From Acidovorax sp. Leaf191 (GTDB taxonomy: Bacteria; Pseudomonadota; Gammaproteobacteria; Burkholderiales; Burkholderiaceae_C), in the NCBI RefSeq assembly GCF_001424425.1, contig NZ_LMPT01000001.1, forward strand, positions 109,371 to 173,370: a DNA stretch of 64,000 bases, given 5' to 3'. Position 1 is the first letter of the stretch, and the number at the start of each line of letters is the position of its first letter. Below the pieces are notes generated by a model. That model made no database searches. It saw nothing but the letters and a program-made list of their open reading frames with translations, and was not told where the DNA came from. A program made the translations under genes and the position numbers. Shown one piece after another: positions 33,963-43,296 of this stretch.

Positions 33963-34856
33963 ATGGCCCTTGATTCCGCCCAGCTCAGCGCCTTTGCCGC
34001 CGTGATCGACGAGGGCAGCTTCGAGCGCGCCGCTGCCGTGCTGCATGTCACCCGGTCGGCGGTGTCGCAGCGCGTGAAGCTGCTGGAAGAGCGCGTGGGC
34101 CAGGTGCTGGTGCGCCGGGCCACGCCCTGCACGCCCACGGACGCAGGGCAGGCGCTGTACCGGCATGCCCGCGAGGTCGCATTGAGCGAGGCCGACGCGC
34201 TCGACGCCATCGGTGGCGGGCAGCACGCGTCCATCCGCCTGGCGATCGGCGTGAATGCCGATTCACTCGGCACGTGGTTTCCTGCGGCCATGGCACACGC
34301 CCATGCGGAGGAGGGCCCGGGCCTGACCTTCGACATCCATGTGGAGGACCAGGACCATTCGGCCAACCTGCTGCGCGAAGGCCGCGTGATGGCCGCCGTG
34401 ACGGCCGACCCGCAGCCGGTGCAGGGCTGCCAGGTGCTGCCGCTGGGCACCCTGCGCTACCGGGCGCTGGCGAGCCCCGCGTTCATGCTGCGCCACTTTG
34501 CGCAGGGCGTGAACGCCGCGTCGCTGGTGCAGGCGCCCATGCTGGTGTTCAACCGCAAGGACGCGCTGCAGGGGCGCTTCGTGCGGCGCATCACCCGGCG
34601 CGCCTTCACGCCGCCGGTGCACTGGCTGCCGGACGCGCACGCCTTTGTCGCCGCCACGCGCGCCGGGCTGGGCTGGGGCATGACGCCCGACCCGATGGTG
34701 GAGCGCGACCTGAAGACGGGCGCGCTGGTGGAGCTCGTCCCCGGCAGGCCGGTGGATGTGCCGCTGTACTGGCAGTACTGGCGCCTGAACGTACGGGCGC
34801 TGCACCGCATGACGGAGGCGGTGCAGCAGGCGGCTGCGCAGACGCTGCTCAGCTGA
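33963..34856 (+). CDS. ArgP/LysG-type LysR regulator
   Basis: A 297-residue LysR regulator with an N-terminal helix-turn-helix (VIDEGSFERAAAVLHVTRSA, then VSQRVKLLEE) and effector domain features shared with ArgP (LAIGVNADSLGTWFPAAM). ArgP activates arginine export when arginine accumulates and is antagonised by lysine. Divergent placement beside the LysE-type exporter supports this role. Confidence 0.9.
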   Translation: MALDSAQLSAFAAVIDEGSFERAAAVLHVTRSAVSQRVKLLEERVGQVLVRRATPCTPTDAGQALYRHAREVALSEADALDAIGGGQHASIRLAIGVNADSLGTWFPAAMAHAHAEEGPGLTFDIHVEDQDHSANLLREGRVMAAVTADPQPVQGCQVLPLGTLRYRALASPAFMLRHFAQGVNAASLVQAPMLVFNRKDALQGRFVRRITRRAFTPPVHWLPDAHAFVAATRAGLGWGMTPDPMVERDLKTGALVELVPGRPVDVPLYWQYWRLNVRALHRMTEAVQQAAAQTLLS

Positions 34857-34948
34857 TGCCTTGATCGCCTCTGCCTGGCCACCATCCAGGCATCCAGGCA
34901 GCGGCAGCACCCTGCGCTGCGCTGTGCAGTGCAGGCGCACCGCGCCCC

Positions 34949-35752
34949 TCACACGCTGGCCAGGTCCTCGTGGTGATCCGCCACGCCGCGCTTCCAGTAC
35001 GCCGCGATGCGCATGCGCTTGGCGTCCACCCCGGGCTTGGCGAGTACCGCCTTGCGCACTGCGGCCATGTCGCTGTGCTCGCCGGCGGCCCAGATGTAGC
35101 CTGCGCCGGGCGGTATCGCGAGCGCATCGACCGCTGCGGGCAAGGAGTCCACCCACGCCAGGTCCAGCCGCGCGGCGCTGGCCAGGGTGCGCTGGTCCGC
35201 CGGGTTGCGCACGTGGATGCGGACCGTGGCGGTGGTGGTGGCAGGCAGCTCGGCCAGGCGGCGCGCAATGGCCGGCAGGGCCGACGCGTCACCGATGAGC
35301 CAGTGCCAGTCGAAACCCGTGGGGATGACCAGGCTGCCGCGCGGCCCGGCAATGCCCACCCACTGCCCCACGAAGGCGCTGGCCGCCCAGTCGGTGGCGG
35401 GGCCGGCGTCGTGCAGGGCCACTTCGATGTCGAGCTCGCCCGCGGCGGCATCAAAGCGCGCAGGGGTGTAGTCCCGCAGCACGGGGCGCGGGTCGGGGAA
35501 CACCGGGCGGCCGTCCTGCACCGACGGCAGCGAGGGGCGCTCTTGCCCCGGCTGCGGCAGGATGAGCTTGAGGTGGTCGTCGAAACCCGCACTCACGAAA
35601 CCGGCCAGTTCAGGCCCGGCCAGGGTCAGCCTCACGAAGCCGGGGCTGAGGTCGGTGCGCCGCACCACCTGGAGGTGGCGTGCTTGCAGGGTGTGGCGGA
35701 CGCGCTCGACGGCGAGGTGCGCGGGTGTGGTGATGGGCAGAGGTGTGTTCAT
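34949..35752 (-). CDS. Siderophore-interacting protein (ferric-siderophore reductase, ViuB type)
   Basis: A 267-residue flavoprotein. The FAD domain (about 20-140) has VLRDYTPARFD, and the SIP/NAD(P)H domain (about 145-260) has DWHWLIGDASALPAIARRL and YIWAAGEHSDMAAVR. It releases iron from ferric siderophores in the cytoplasm by reduction. It diverges from a MarR regulator over a 69-bp gap filled by a large palindrome. I saw no siderophore synthesis or transport genes in the window. Confidence 0.92.
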   Translation of the reverse strand: MNTPLPITTPAHLAVERVRHTLQARHLQVVRRTDLSPGFVRLTLAGPELAGFVSAGFDDHLKLILPQPGQERPSLPSVQDGRPVFPDPRPVLRDYTPARFDAAAGELDIEVALHDAGPATDWAASAFVGQWVGIAGPRGSLVIPTGFDWHWLIGDASALPAIARRLAELPATTTATVRIHVRNPADQRTLASAARLDLAWVDSLPAAVDALAIPPGAGYIWAAGEHSDMAAVRKAVLAKPGVDAKRMRIAAYWKRGVADHHEDLASV

Positions 35753-35762
35753 GATCTAGAAT

Positions 35763-35810
35763 GTTGACAAAGTCCACCAAATGATCTTCTCATTGGTTGA
35801 TTTTGTCAAC
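35763..35810. promoter_or_regulatory. Long palindromic operator between the SIP and MarR genes
   Basis: The left arm GTTGACAAAGTCCACCAAAT plus GA and the right arm TCATTGGTTGATTTTGTCAA plus C are near-perfect inverted copies (about 21 bp, two mismatches and one extra base) around a 5-base centre. The palindrome fills most of the divergent gap, and its left arm contains a TTGACA -35-like element. Confidence 0.85.
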
Positions 35811-35821
35811 TACACAACACG

Positions 35822-36313
35822 ATGAATTCCCGAACCGCCGCTCCAAAGGGGCCTTCCGACGTCTTTGACGCCATGCACGACCTGCTGCATGTGTACAAGG
35901 CGCACATGGTGCGCACCATGGCGTCGGTGCACCCGGAGCTCACGCTCAACGAAGTGCGGGCGCTGATGTTCGTGGGCCGCCACCCGGGCGCCACGCAAAA
36001 GGAGCTGGTGTCCCACAGCGGTGCCGACAAGGCGCAGGTGGCGCGCATGGTGGGCATGCTGCAGGACAAGGGCTGGCTGGAGAGCGCGCCCAATGCCGAG
36101 GACAAGCGCAGCCGCTGCCTGAGCCTGAGCGCCCAGGGGTTGGCTCTGCACCAGGCGCTGCGCGAGGCTCGCCGCGGCGTGGCGGCCACGCTGCTGCAAG
36201 GGTGCGACAGCACCACGCAGGCCCAGTTGCTGGCCTTGCTGGCGCAGGTGCGCAGCAGTGTCGATGCGCTGGGCGGCCCGGGGTGCGGGGAAGGCCGGCA
36301 CGGCCGCCGCTAG
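35822..36313 (+). CDS. MarR-family transcriptional regulator
   Basis: A 163-residue regulator with an N-terminal dimerisation helix, winged helix TQKELVSHSGADKAQVARMV and the wing GWLESAPNAEDKRSRCLSLS. It diverges from the siderophore-interacting protein gene and probably represses both genes through the palindrome between them. Whether it senses iron, redox state or a phenolic ligand cannot be told; no metal site is apparent. Confidence 0.92.
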   Translation: MNSRTAAPKGPSDVFDAMHDLLHVYKAHMVRTMASVHPELTLNEVRALMFVGRHPGATQKELVSHSGADKAQVARMVGMLQDKGWLESAPNAEDKRSRCLSLSAQGLALHQALREARRGVAATLLQGCDSTTQAQLLALLAQVRSSVDALGGPGCGEGRHGRR

Positions 36314-36365
36314 GGCGCCAGGGTGCGGCCCTCGCCCCACCGCCTCCCACCTCGGCGATTCAAGA

Positions 36366-36420
36366 AAAAATGTGCTCTACCGCTGGATGAATAACACTTT
36401 TCAGCTATACAAAATATAGC
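36366..36420 (-). repeat. Dispersed palindromic repeat, copy G (degenerate)
   Basis: Read on the minus strand: TATAGCTGAAAAGTGTTATT, spacer, CAGCGGTAGAGCAC, six T. The arms have diverged but order and flanks match the family. It lies between convergent genes. Confidence 0.6.
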
Positions 36421-36436
36421 GAATTGATTCCCGGGC

Positions 36437-37318
36437 TCAACGCCCCTGAATCGCCCGCACCGCCTGTGGCAGGGACTGCACATCGGGCAGGAAATGGTCG
36501 ATGGTCGCGCCCAGCGCCACGGCGCAGATAAGCGCGCCGAGCAGCGGCTTCCAGGTCAGCCGCACGGCGGCGCCCAGCCAGCCCTCGCGCTCCACACCCA
36601 CGGCGGCGCGCGCCGTGGCCACCGAAAACGCGATCTCCACCGCCACGGTCAGCAGCACGTCCCAGCCGAAGAACAGCATGGCCAGCGAGCCCGCGCCCAG
36701 GATGAGCGCCGCGCCGATGAGAAAGATGGCCACCACCGGCACGACCACCACGGCCCCTTCGTCGGCACTGCCCAGCGCATCGGCCGCGCCGCTGGCCAGG
36801 TCGCCCAGGGCACTGCCGTCGCTGCCACTGCTGCTGCCGTAGTCCCCCGACGCACCGCCGCCGCCGAAGTTGCCGCCCCCTGTGCGCGGCATCGGCACAT
36901 GGCCGCCAACGGACGGCGAGCCGCCGCCGGGCCAGGACAGGTCGGGCAGGTCCACGTTGGCATCGACGCTGTCCTCTTCCTCCTCGCGCCTGCGCACCAG
37001 CCGCGCTGCCCAGGCGCGCAGCACCAGCAGATACCCCAGGTAGCCGACCGACAGCGTCACGGCATACCGCAGCGCCAGCGACTCCACCCCCGCCAGCATC
37101 TGCATGTGCGAGGTGCACCACATGAGCAGCAGCGTGAAGCTGCCGATCAGCAGCCCGTGCAGCCGCAGGCTGTAGCGCTGCTGCAGGGTGCGCGCGACGC
37201 TGGCGTGCTGCGGCATGCGCACGGAGCGCCAGCTGGAGCCCTTTTTCGTCTGGTTGGGGTTGCCGTGATGGCTGCTGTTTTTGCTGCCATTGCTGCGGTC
37301 GCTGCGGGGAGTGGCCAT
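36437..37318 (-). CDS. Membrane protein with a Gly/Ser-rich loop, unknown function
   Basis: A 293-residue protein from ATG 37318. A polar, basic N-terminus (about 1-45) is followed by two hydrophobic helices (about 52-72 and 80-105), an acidic stretch (REEEEDSVDAN), a roughly 70-residue Gly/Ser/Asp-rich low-complexity loop, and two or three more helices (about 195-285). No family is recognised. It lies downstream of alanine racemase in the same direction but is separated by 260 bp. Confidence 0.7.
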   Translation of the reverse strand: MATPRSDRSNGSKNSSHHGNPNQTKKGSSWRSVRMPQHASVARTLQQRYSLRLHGLLIGSFTLLLMWCTSHMQMLAGVESLALRYAVTLSVGYLGYLLVLRAWAARLVRRREEEEDSVDANVDLPDLSWPGGGSPSVGGHVPMPRTGGGNFGGGGASGDYGSSSGSDGSALGDLASGAADALGSADEGAVVVVPVVAIFLIGAALILGAGSLAMLFFGWDVLLTVAVEIAFSVATARAAVGVEREGWLGAAVRLTWKPLLGALICAVALGATIDHFLPDVQSLPQAVRAIQGR

Positions 37319-37413
37319 ACAAGGAAACGCGTCGTGAAGGTGGAGGCAGGGCCTGCCGCCGTCCCGATGCAGGACCGCCGCAGGCGCTGGACTGGTGCTG
37401 CGGTGTTTTCTTC

Positions 37414-37437
37414 TTTGCTTTTGCTTTTGCTTTTGCT
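37414..37437. repeat. TTTGCT hexanucleotide tract
   Basis: Four perfect TTTGCT units in the gap between the alr-like gene and the membrane protein gene. A multiple of three would not change reading frame, and no gene is called over it. Confidence 0.85.
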
Positions 37438-37578
37438 TCTTGCTGCGCAGCGGCGCCCATTTCACACCACTTTCATGCCGTGCCGGCGCTCCGCCCTGCC
37501 CGGCCAGCGGCAGGGCCCGTGAACTTGTCGACGAATCCGCGTGCCACAGCCCGCGGGCGGTGCCGGCAGGACCGGGCG

Positions 37579-38694
37579 TCAGCGTTCGCCGTCCACCGCC
37601 ACCGGCACACGCTGGGCCAGCGCGCACATCAGCTCGTAGCCCACCGTCCCGGCAGCGCGCGCCACCTCGTCGATCGGCAGGATTGCGCCGTTGCTGGCCT
37701 GGCCCCACAGCGTGACCTCGGTGCCGAAGCCCACCGGCATGCCGCGCTCGACCAGCGGCGTGAGGTCCACCGTGACCATGTCCATGCTCACGCGGCCCAC
37801 GAGCTGCGTGCGCACGCCGCCCACCAGCACGGGCGTGCCGGTGTCGCAGTGGCGCGGGTAGCCGTCGGCATAGCCGCAGGCCGCCACGCCGATGGTGAGC
37901 GGCCCTTCGGCCGTGAAGCGCGATCCGTAACCCACGGTGTCGCCCTTTTGCAGCTGCTGCACAGCCAGCAGGCGGGTGGACAGCGTCATGGTGGGCGCGA
38001 GCTGCCAGTGCGCGGCATCGTTTTCGGGGAAGTCCGGCGCGCTGCCGTACAGCACGATGCCGGCCCGCGCCCAGTCCGAGCGCAGGCGCGCGTCGCCGTG
38101 GTGGCGCAGCGTGGCCGCGCTGTTGGCCAGGCTGCGCTCGCCGGGCAGGTCCTGCGTGGTCTGGTTGAACACGTCGATCTGGTGGCCGATGCCGCGGGGG
38201 CCGTCGGCATCGCTGAAGTGGGTCATGACCGAGATCTCGTCCACCTGCGTGAGCGCATCGAGCCGCGCCCAGGCCGCTCGGTAGCGCTGGGGCGTGAAGC
38301 CCAGGCGGTTCATGCCGGAGTTCATCTTGAGGAACACGCGGTGCGGCACCTGCGTCTTGTGCGCGGCCAGCATGTCGATCTGCTCGTCGCAATGCACGGC
38401 GTGCCACAGCGACAGGCGCGAACACAGCTCCAGGTCGCGCGGCTCGAACACGCCTTCGAGCAGCAGGATGGGCCCGCGCCAGCCCAGCTGGCGCACCCGC
38501 TCGGCCTCGCCCAGGTCCAGCAGCGCAAAGCCGTCGGCGCTGCGCAGGCCCTCGAACACCCGCTCGATGCCGTGCCCATAGGCATTGGCCTTGACCACCG
38601 CCCAGACCTTGGCGTCGGGGACCGACTGGCGCACGCGCTCCAGGTTCTGGTGCAGGGCGGCGGTGTGGATGGTGGCTGTGATGGGACGTGGCAT
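37579..38694 (-). CDS. alr: Alanine racemase
   Basis: A 371-residue fold-III PLP enzyme. The cofactor lysine is K35 in [11 protein letters not shown]. The catalytic tyrosine lies in [12 protein letters not shown], and the phosphate-binding and interface region includes [13 protein letters not shown]. It interconverts L- and D-alanine for peptidoglycan. It may be the catabolic DadX copy or the biosynthetic Alr; sequence alone does not decide. It diverges from lplT. Confidence 0.94.
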   Translation of the reverse strand: MPRPITATIHTAALHQNLERVRQSVPDAKVWAVVKANAYGHGIERVFEGLRSADGFALLDLGEAERVRQLGWRGPILLLEGVFEPRDLELCSRLSLWHAVHCDEQIDMLAAHKTQVPHRVFLKMNSGMNRLGFTPQRYRAAWARLDALTQVDEISVMTHFSDADGPRGIGHQIDVFNQTTQDLPGERSLANSAATLRHHGDARLRSDWARAGIVLYGSAPDFPENDAAHWQLAPTMTLSTRLLAVQQLQKGDTVGYGSRFTAEGPLTIGVAACGYADGYPRHCDTGTPVLVGGVRTQLVGRVSMDMVTVDLTPLVERGMPVGFGTEVTLWGQASNGAILPIDEVARAAGTVGYELMCALAQRVPVAVDGER

Positions 38695-38850
38695 GGAAAA
38701 GGACCTGATGGAGCGAGGGATTTACCGGGGAATACGCGAAGGATTCTGGCATCGTGGCCGTTTATCCGCGTGATATAACCGTCTGTCACTTGCCAGGGTT
38801 CCCCACTTTTAACAGGGCATCAGCCGAACTGATGCACCAACAGCCATTCG

Positions 38851-40155
38851 ATGAAGCGCGGTTTCTACACCATCATGTCGGCGCAGTTTTTCAGCTCGCT
38901 GGCCGACAACGCACTTTTCGTCGCCGCCGTGGAACTCCTGCGCTCAGAGGGCGCCCCGGAATGGCAGCGCGCTGCGCTGGTCCCCATGTTCGCGCTGTTC
39001 TATGTGGTGCTGGCGCCCTTCGTGGGCGCTTTTGCCGACGCCCTGCCCAAGGGCAAGGTGATGTTCGTCAGCAATGCCATCAAGGTGGTGGGCTGCCTGA
39101 TGATGCTGTTCGGCTCGCACCCGCTCATCGCCTACGCGGTGGTGGGCCTCGGTGCCGCGGCCTACTCCCCGGCCAAGTACGGCATCCTGACCGAGCTGCT
39201 GCCCGCGTCGCAGCTGGTCAAGGCCAACGGCTGGATCGAGGGGCTCACCATCGCATCGATCATCCTGGGCGTGCTGTTCGGCGGCCAGCTGGTGGGCCAC
39301 CACCTGTCTTCCATGCTGCTGGGTCTTGACATTCCGTTCATCGACACGGGTGTGGACACGCCTGCCGAATCGGCCATCGCCGCGCTGATCGCGGTGTATG
39401 CGCTGGCCGCCTGGTTCAACACCCGCATCCCGCACACCGGCGTGGAGATGCGCCCCATGCGTGCCGACCCGTCGCGCGGCGTGCTGTCCAACGCGCTCAG
39501 CCTGCTGCCGGACTTCTGGGCCTGCAACAGCCGCCTGTGGCGCGACAAGCTCGGCCAGATCTCGCTGTCCACCACCACGCTGTTCTGGGGCGCGGGCGGC
39601 AATCTCAAGTTCATCGTTCTGGCGTGGGCCGCCGTGGCACTGGGCTACAACACCACGCAGGCCTCGGCCCTCACGGGCGTGGTCGCCATCGGCACCGCCG
39701 TGGGAGCAGTGGTCGCGTCGATGCGCATGCGCCTGGATGTCGCCACCAAGGTGATCCCGCTGGGCATTGCGATGGGGCTGCTGCTGATCCTGATGGTGTT
39801 CATCAACAACATCTGGGTGGCGATACCGTTCCTCATCGTGCTGGGCGGGCTGGGCGGCTACCTCGTGGTGCCCATGAACGCGCTGCTGCAGCACCGGGGC
39901 CACAACCTGATGGGCGCGGGCCGCTCCATCGCCGTGCAGAACTTCAACGAGCAGGCCTGCATCCTGGCGCTGGGCGCTTTCTACAGCCTGTCGCTCAAGC
40001 TGGGCCTGTCGGTGTTTGGCGCCATCACCGCGTTCGGTCTGGTGGTGGCGGGCGTGATGTGGCTGATCCGGCGCTGGCACCAGAACAACTGCATTCACCA
40101 CCGCGAAGAGGTGGAGCACCTGCTGCACATTGCGCGGCACGACGCGCACCACTGA
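38851..40155 (+). CDS. lplT: Lysophospholipid transporter LplT
   Basis: A 434-residue MFS flippase with 12 helices. It begins FYTIMSAQFFSSLADNALFV and has AAYSPAKYGILTELLP and LVKANGWIEGLTIASIILG, the LplT signatures. It moves lysophosphatidylethanolamine inward across the inner membrane for re-acylation. In E. coli it pairs with aas; here it stands alone, between alr and a repeat cluster. Confidence 0.93.
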   Translation: MKRGFYTIMSAQFFSSLADNALFVAAVELLRSEGAPEWQRAALVPMFALFYVVLAPFVGAFADALPKGKVMFVSNAIKVVGCLMMLFGSHPLIAYAVVGLGAAAYSPAKYGILTELLPASQLVKANGWIEGLTIASIILGVLFGGQLVGHHLSSMLLGLDIPFIDTGVDTPAESAIAALIAVYALAAWFNTRIPHTGVEMRPMRADPSRGVLSNALSLLPDFWACNSRLWRDKLGQISLSTTTLFWGAGGNLKFIVLAWAAVALGYNTTQASALTGVVAIGTAVGAVVASMRMRLDVATKVIPLGIAMGLLLILMVFINNIWVAIPFLIVLGGLGGYLVVPMNALLQHRGHNLMGAGRSIAVQNFNEQACILALGAFYSLSLKLGLSVFGAITAFGLVVAGVMWLIRRWHQNNCIHHREEVEHLLHIARHDAHH

Positions 40156-40157
40156 GA

Positions 40158-40209
40158 AGCCCCCCTGAGCGGCTGCGCCGCTTCCCCCGGAGGGGGACGC
40201 ACCCGGTGG
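40158..40209. repeat. CCCCCTGAGCGGC...GGGGGACGC palindromic repeat
   Basis: GCCCCCCTGAGCGGCTGCGC then CGCTTCCCCCGGAGGGGGACGC-type sequence, ending ACCCGGTGG. It holds nested arms (GCGGC/GCCGC and CCCCC/GGGGG) and matches, inverted, the copies at 19331-19489 and 20573-20644. It lies just after the lplT stop. Confidence 0.85.
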
Positions 40210-40280
40210 ACTGGCGGAGCCAGATCCACGGGTGCACTGGTTTTTAGGGCGCGCCAGTTTTTGCGGGCGACGTCGATTAC

Positions 40281-40334
40281 TATCGTTTTTATAGCTGCTC
40301 GCGCTTGACCAGTGGGCGGTAGCGACCCTTTTTT
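40281..40334 (+). repeat. Dispersed palindromic repeat, copy D
   Basis: TTTTTATAGCTGCTCGCGCT then TGACCAGTGGGCGGTAGCGACC and six T, ending three bases before the EamA ATG. Here the element forms the 5' leader of a gene. Confidence 0.8.
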
Positions 40335-40337
40335 CCT

Positions 40338-41234
40338 ATGCCATCGCGCCTGCCCTTTGCTGCCCTGCTGTTCAACGCCTTTGTCTGGGGGCTGGCGTGG
40401 TGGCCGTTTCAGCACATGCACCGGGCGGGGCTGCACCCGCTGTGGGCCACGGCGTTCATGTATGCGGTGGTGCTGATGGGGCTGCTGGCCTGGCGGCCGG
40501 GCATCCTGGCGCAGGTGCGGGCGCATCCTGCGTTGTGGCTGCTGGCGCTGAGCTCGGGATTGAACAATGTGGCGTTCAACTGGGCCGTGACCATTGGCGA
40601 CGTGGTGCGCGTGATCCTGCTGTTCTATCTGATGCCCGCCTGGGCCGTGCTGCTGGCGTGGAGGATTCTGGGCGAGCGCCCCACGGCCTCGGCGCTGCTG
40701 CGCCTGGCGCTGGCGTTTGCCGGCGTGGTGCTGGTGCTGCTGCCCGAGGGGGCGCCCGCCGCACGGCTGCTGCAGAACCTGTCGCTGGCCGACGGCCTGG
40801 CGCTGCTGGGCGGCTTCATGTTCGCGCTGACCAACGTGACGCTGCGCCGCCTGCATGCCGTACCAGGGCCTGCGCGCATGTTCTCGATGTTCGGCGGCTG
40901 CATGCTGATGGCGCTGGCCGTGGCCTGCGTGGGGCTGCAATTGGGTGTGGTCGAGCCGTTCCCGGCGGTGAACAGCACCTGGCTTGTCACCGCGCTGCTG
41001 CTGGCCGGTGTGCTCATGCTGGGCAACTGGGCCCTGCAGTTCGGCGCCGCGCGCCTGGCGGCCGGCACCACGGCGCTGGTGATGTTGTCGGAGGTGATGT
41101 TCGCCAGCGTGTCATCGGCCCTGCTGGGCGCCGCCACCCTCACGCCCCGCACGGTGGTGGGCGGCGCGTTGATCCTGCTGGCATCGCTGCTGGCGGCACT
41201 GCAGTTCCGCCGGCCCGGCGCGGCGCCGCACTGA
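40338..41234 (+). CDS. EamA/DMT-family transporter
   Basis: A 298-residue membrane protein with ten hydrophobic helices forming two EamA repeats. Signatures are [17 protein letters not shown] at the start, the repeat-end motif [17 protein letters not shown], and [23 protein letters not shown] in the second half. Substrates of this family (amino acids, metabolites) cannot be predicted. A dispersed repeat directly precedes the ATG, leaving no recognisable ribosome site. Confidence 0.9.
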   Translation: MPSRLPFAALLFNAFVWGLAWWPFQHMHRAGLHPLWATAFMYAVVLMGLLAWRPGILAQVRAHPALWLLALSSGLNNVAFNWAVTIGDVVRVILLFYLMPAWAVLLAWRILGERPTASALLRLALAFAGVVLVLLPEGAPAARLLQNLSLADGLALLGGFMFALTNVTLRRLHAVPGPARMFSMFGGCMLMALAVACVGLQLGVVEPFPAVNSTWLVTALLLAGVLMLGNWALQFGAARLAAGTTALVMLSEVMFASVSSALLGAATLTPRTVVGGALILLASLLAALQFRRPGAAPH

Positions 41235-41280
41235 AAGACTACCATGGTGCGTCTTCCGTCCACCCTCAGGAGCCTGCGCC

Positions 41281-41769
41281 ATGCCCGACCACAGCATCTA
41301 CGACTTTGAAGCCCAGCAGATGAACGGGCAGACCGTGCCGCTATCGCAGTACCAGGGCAAGGTGCTGCTGATCGTGAACACGGCCAGCGCCTGCGGCTTC
41401 ACGCCCCAGTTCGGCGGGCTGGAAGAGCTGCACAAGCAGTACGCGGACCAAGGCCTGGTGGTGCTCGGCTTTCCGTGCAACCAGTTCGGCAGCCAGGACC
41501 CGGGCAGCAACGACGAGATCGCCAGCTTCTGCCAACTGAACTACGGCGTGAGCTTTCCGATGATGGCCAAGATCGATGTGAACGGCGCCAACGCATCGCC
41601 CCTGTACCAGTGGCTCACCGCCGAGGCCCCTGGCCTGCTGGGCAGCAAGGCCATCAAGTGGAACTTCACCAAGTTCCTCGTCGGCAAGGACGGCCGGGTG
41701 ATACGGCGCTACGCGCCGCAGGATGCACCCAAGAAGCTGGCAGGGGATATCGAGGCCGCGCTGGCCTGA
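41281..41769 (+). CDS. Glutathione peroxidase (thioredoxin-like peroxidase)
   Basis: A 162-residue protein with the peroxidase tetrad: C38 in [11 protein letters not shown]72 region in [14 protein letters not shown], and W127-N128 in IKWNFTKFL. It has cysteine rather than selenocysteine, as is usual for bacteria. It reduces hydrogen or organic peroxides with glutathione or thioredoxin. It lies 46 bp after the EamA gene in the same direction. Confidence 0.94.
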   Translation: MPDHSIYDFEAQQMNGQTVPLSQYQGKVLLIVNTASACGFTPQFGGLEELHKQYADQGLVVLGFPCNQFGSQDPGSNDEIASFCQLNYGVSFPMMAKIDVNGANASPLYQWLTAEAPGLLGSKAIKWNFTKFLVGKDGRVIRRYAPQDAPKKLAGDIEAALA

Positions 41770-41857
41770 ACCGGTCCGCCGCCTTCGCTCCCGGTGTGTG
41801 GCGTGGTCCTCCAGGCCAAGCACGATCTGCTGCCCGCCGCGAACCAAGCGCCCATTT

Positions 41858-41949
41858 CAGTTACCGGATGATGCTATGTGTTCGTTTGTGTGAAAGCTGA
41901 ATCAAGGGGTTGCCAAACGGTCGGTTGACTTCAAAACATCCGGTAACTG
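41858..41949. repeat. 92-bp element bounded by perfect 13-bp inverted repeats
   Basis: CAGTTACCGGATG at 41858-41870 and its exact complement CATCCGGTAACTG at 41937-41949 enclose a 66-bp, fairly AT-rich interior. It sits upstream of the secreted/amidase-like gene pair. It could be a very small MITE or a pair of operator half-sites. Confidence 0.7.
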
Positions 41950-42024
41950 CAGCGACACTCGGCGTCGTTTCAGAGTGACACAGATCGCTCACCGCATGTT
42001 CTGCTGTTTGGGAAACCCTCTTTC

Positions 42025-42576
42025 ATGTCTGCACCCGCTTGGTGGCGCGCGTGTCTCTGCACGGCGTCGTTCGCATGGGCCTGCGCCGCACAGGCCCACG
42101 ACTTCGTAACCATTGCCCCGGCCGCCTGCACGCCCGTCGAGCAAGGCATGGGCCTGCCCGCCGACATGGCGGCCTACCGCGCAGCGGTCAAAGTCTGCCC
42201 CCTGGCGCAGCCGACCGCCCCGTACACCGCCCAGGCCCAGGTGCGCCTGCTCAGCGTCTTCACCGACGACTACTACAAGGCCCTGCCGGCCGACGCGCCA
42301 TGGCAGAACTTTCCGCTGCCCATGCTCATCGACGCCACCGGACGCTGCCTGGGCCGCATCGGCCACCTTTTTCCGGTCGACCCGCCGCAGGAGCTCACCA
42401 TCAGCGCCGGGCGGTGGCAACGCGGCATTCCGCACGAGTTGCGCCTGAAAGTGCGCTCCCCCGCGGTCGGTGGCGACGCCACCCTGCCCAGCCTCCACTG
42501 GAATGCCCGCAGCGGCGGCTATGCCGCCAAGAACACCCACCCCTCTCAGGACAAGACCTCGTGCCCACCGACGTAG
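42025..42576 (+). CDS. Secreted protein upstream of the amidase-like effector
   Basis: A 183-residue protein with a Sec signal peptide (CTASFAWACAAQA, cleaved before HDF). The mature part has cysteines C35, C58 and C109, a region LRLLSVFTDDYYKALP-like around residues 75-90, and WQRGIPHELRLKVRSP at about 130-145. No family is recognised. Its last 16 bp overlap the GTG start of the next gene, so translation is coupled. Periplasmic export next to a predicted peptidoglycan amidase suggests an immunity or partner role; this is inference. Confidence 0.7.
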   Translation: MSAPAWWRACLCTASFAWACAAQAHDFVTIAPAACTPVEQGMGLPADMAAYRAAVKVCPLAQPTAPYTAQAQVRLLSVFTDDYYKALPADAPWQNFPLPMLIDATGRCLGRIGHLFPVDPPQELTISAGRWQRGIPHELRLKVRSPAVGGDATLPSLHWNARSGGYAAKNTHPSQDKTSCPPT

Positions 42577-43061
42577 CAGACACCGCCCCATCCGTCAGCA
42601 AGCTCAAGCAGGCGTGCGACGCGGCCTATGCGCTGTACCCCAACTCCTGCAGCCATGCCGTCTGGCATGTCATCAAGCAGTACCTGCCCAACCAGGCCTG
42701 GCTGAGCGCCAATGCGCTCGTCGAGCACATGCGCGGACAGGCCCACTGGAAGATCGTGCCAGCGGGCCAGGTCGGACGACTCGCACGCGAAGGCGCACTC
42801 ATCGTCGGCGGAAAGTCAGAGACGTCCAACGGGCACGTGATCGTCGTGTACCCCGGTCCCGACACGACCGCGGGCGGCTACAGCTACACCCGCGACGGCA
42901 AGTCCGAAACCCTGCGCACGCGCGGCAGTTACGCACCGGCGATGTCCACCTCGCTGGGCTCGTGGCCGGGCGCCAAGAGCCGGGGCGACAAGACCATCTG
43001 GGACCCTTGGGCCAACGACGCCAAGTTTGCGCAGGTGACCTTCTGGCAACTGGTGCAATGA
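42561..43061 (+). CDS. Small Cys/His amidase-like protein (candidate T6SS peptidoglycan effector)
   Basis: A 166-residue protein from GTG 42561, with AGGA 9 bases upstream, overlapping the previous gene by 16 bp. A candidate nucleophile C30 lies at the start of a helix (NSCSHAVWHVIKQY). A candidate His H92 lies on a following strand (SNGHVIVVYPG). The C-terminus has AMSTSLGSWPGAKSRGDKT and a Trp-rich IWDPW. The Cys-helix/His-strand order is that of NlpC/P60-like amidases, including Tae-type effectors. There is no signal peptide, as for T6SS-delivered enzymes. An orphan VgrG-RHS module lies about 2 kb away. Confidence 0.6.
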   Translation: MPTDVADTAPSVSKLKQACDAAYALYPNSCSHAVWHVIKQYLPNQAWLSANALVEHMRGQAHWKIVPAGQVGRLAREGALIVGGKSETSNGHVIVVYPGPDTTAGGYSYTRDGKSETLRTRGSYAPAMSTSLGSWPGAKSRGDKTIWDPWANDAKFAQVTFWQLVQ

Positions 43062-43296
43062 GCCGGGCCGGGGCCCAGGCCCTGCAGCGTCTCGGCGCCA
43101 CCCGTGCGCCCCGCGCGCCGGGCTGGCGGCCCTGCTGACAGAGCCTGAGGCGCAGGGTGGCCACCTTCCTTGTCCCATGACCGATCAGCAGGCAGAGCGG
43201 GTCACCTGCGGGCTTTCATGGCACCACGCCGGGCCGCAGTGCATACCGCCCGTGGCCGGGGTTTTCTCTTTTGTTCTCTTTCTTTGATAGATAGGT

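Noticed and set aside
37319..37578. Possible N-terminal extension of the Gly/Ser-rich membrane protein through the TTTGCT tract (KQKQKQ)
   Set aside because: No ribosome site, low complexity, and ATG 37318 precedes a plausible polar N-terminus. I treat the stretch as intergenic.
43185..43290. Possible terminator between the amidase-like and lipoprotein genes
   Set aside because: The GGCC-rich arms around 43225-43260 pair imperfectly, and the T-rich sequence after them is broken by C and G. Not convincing enough to list.
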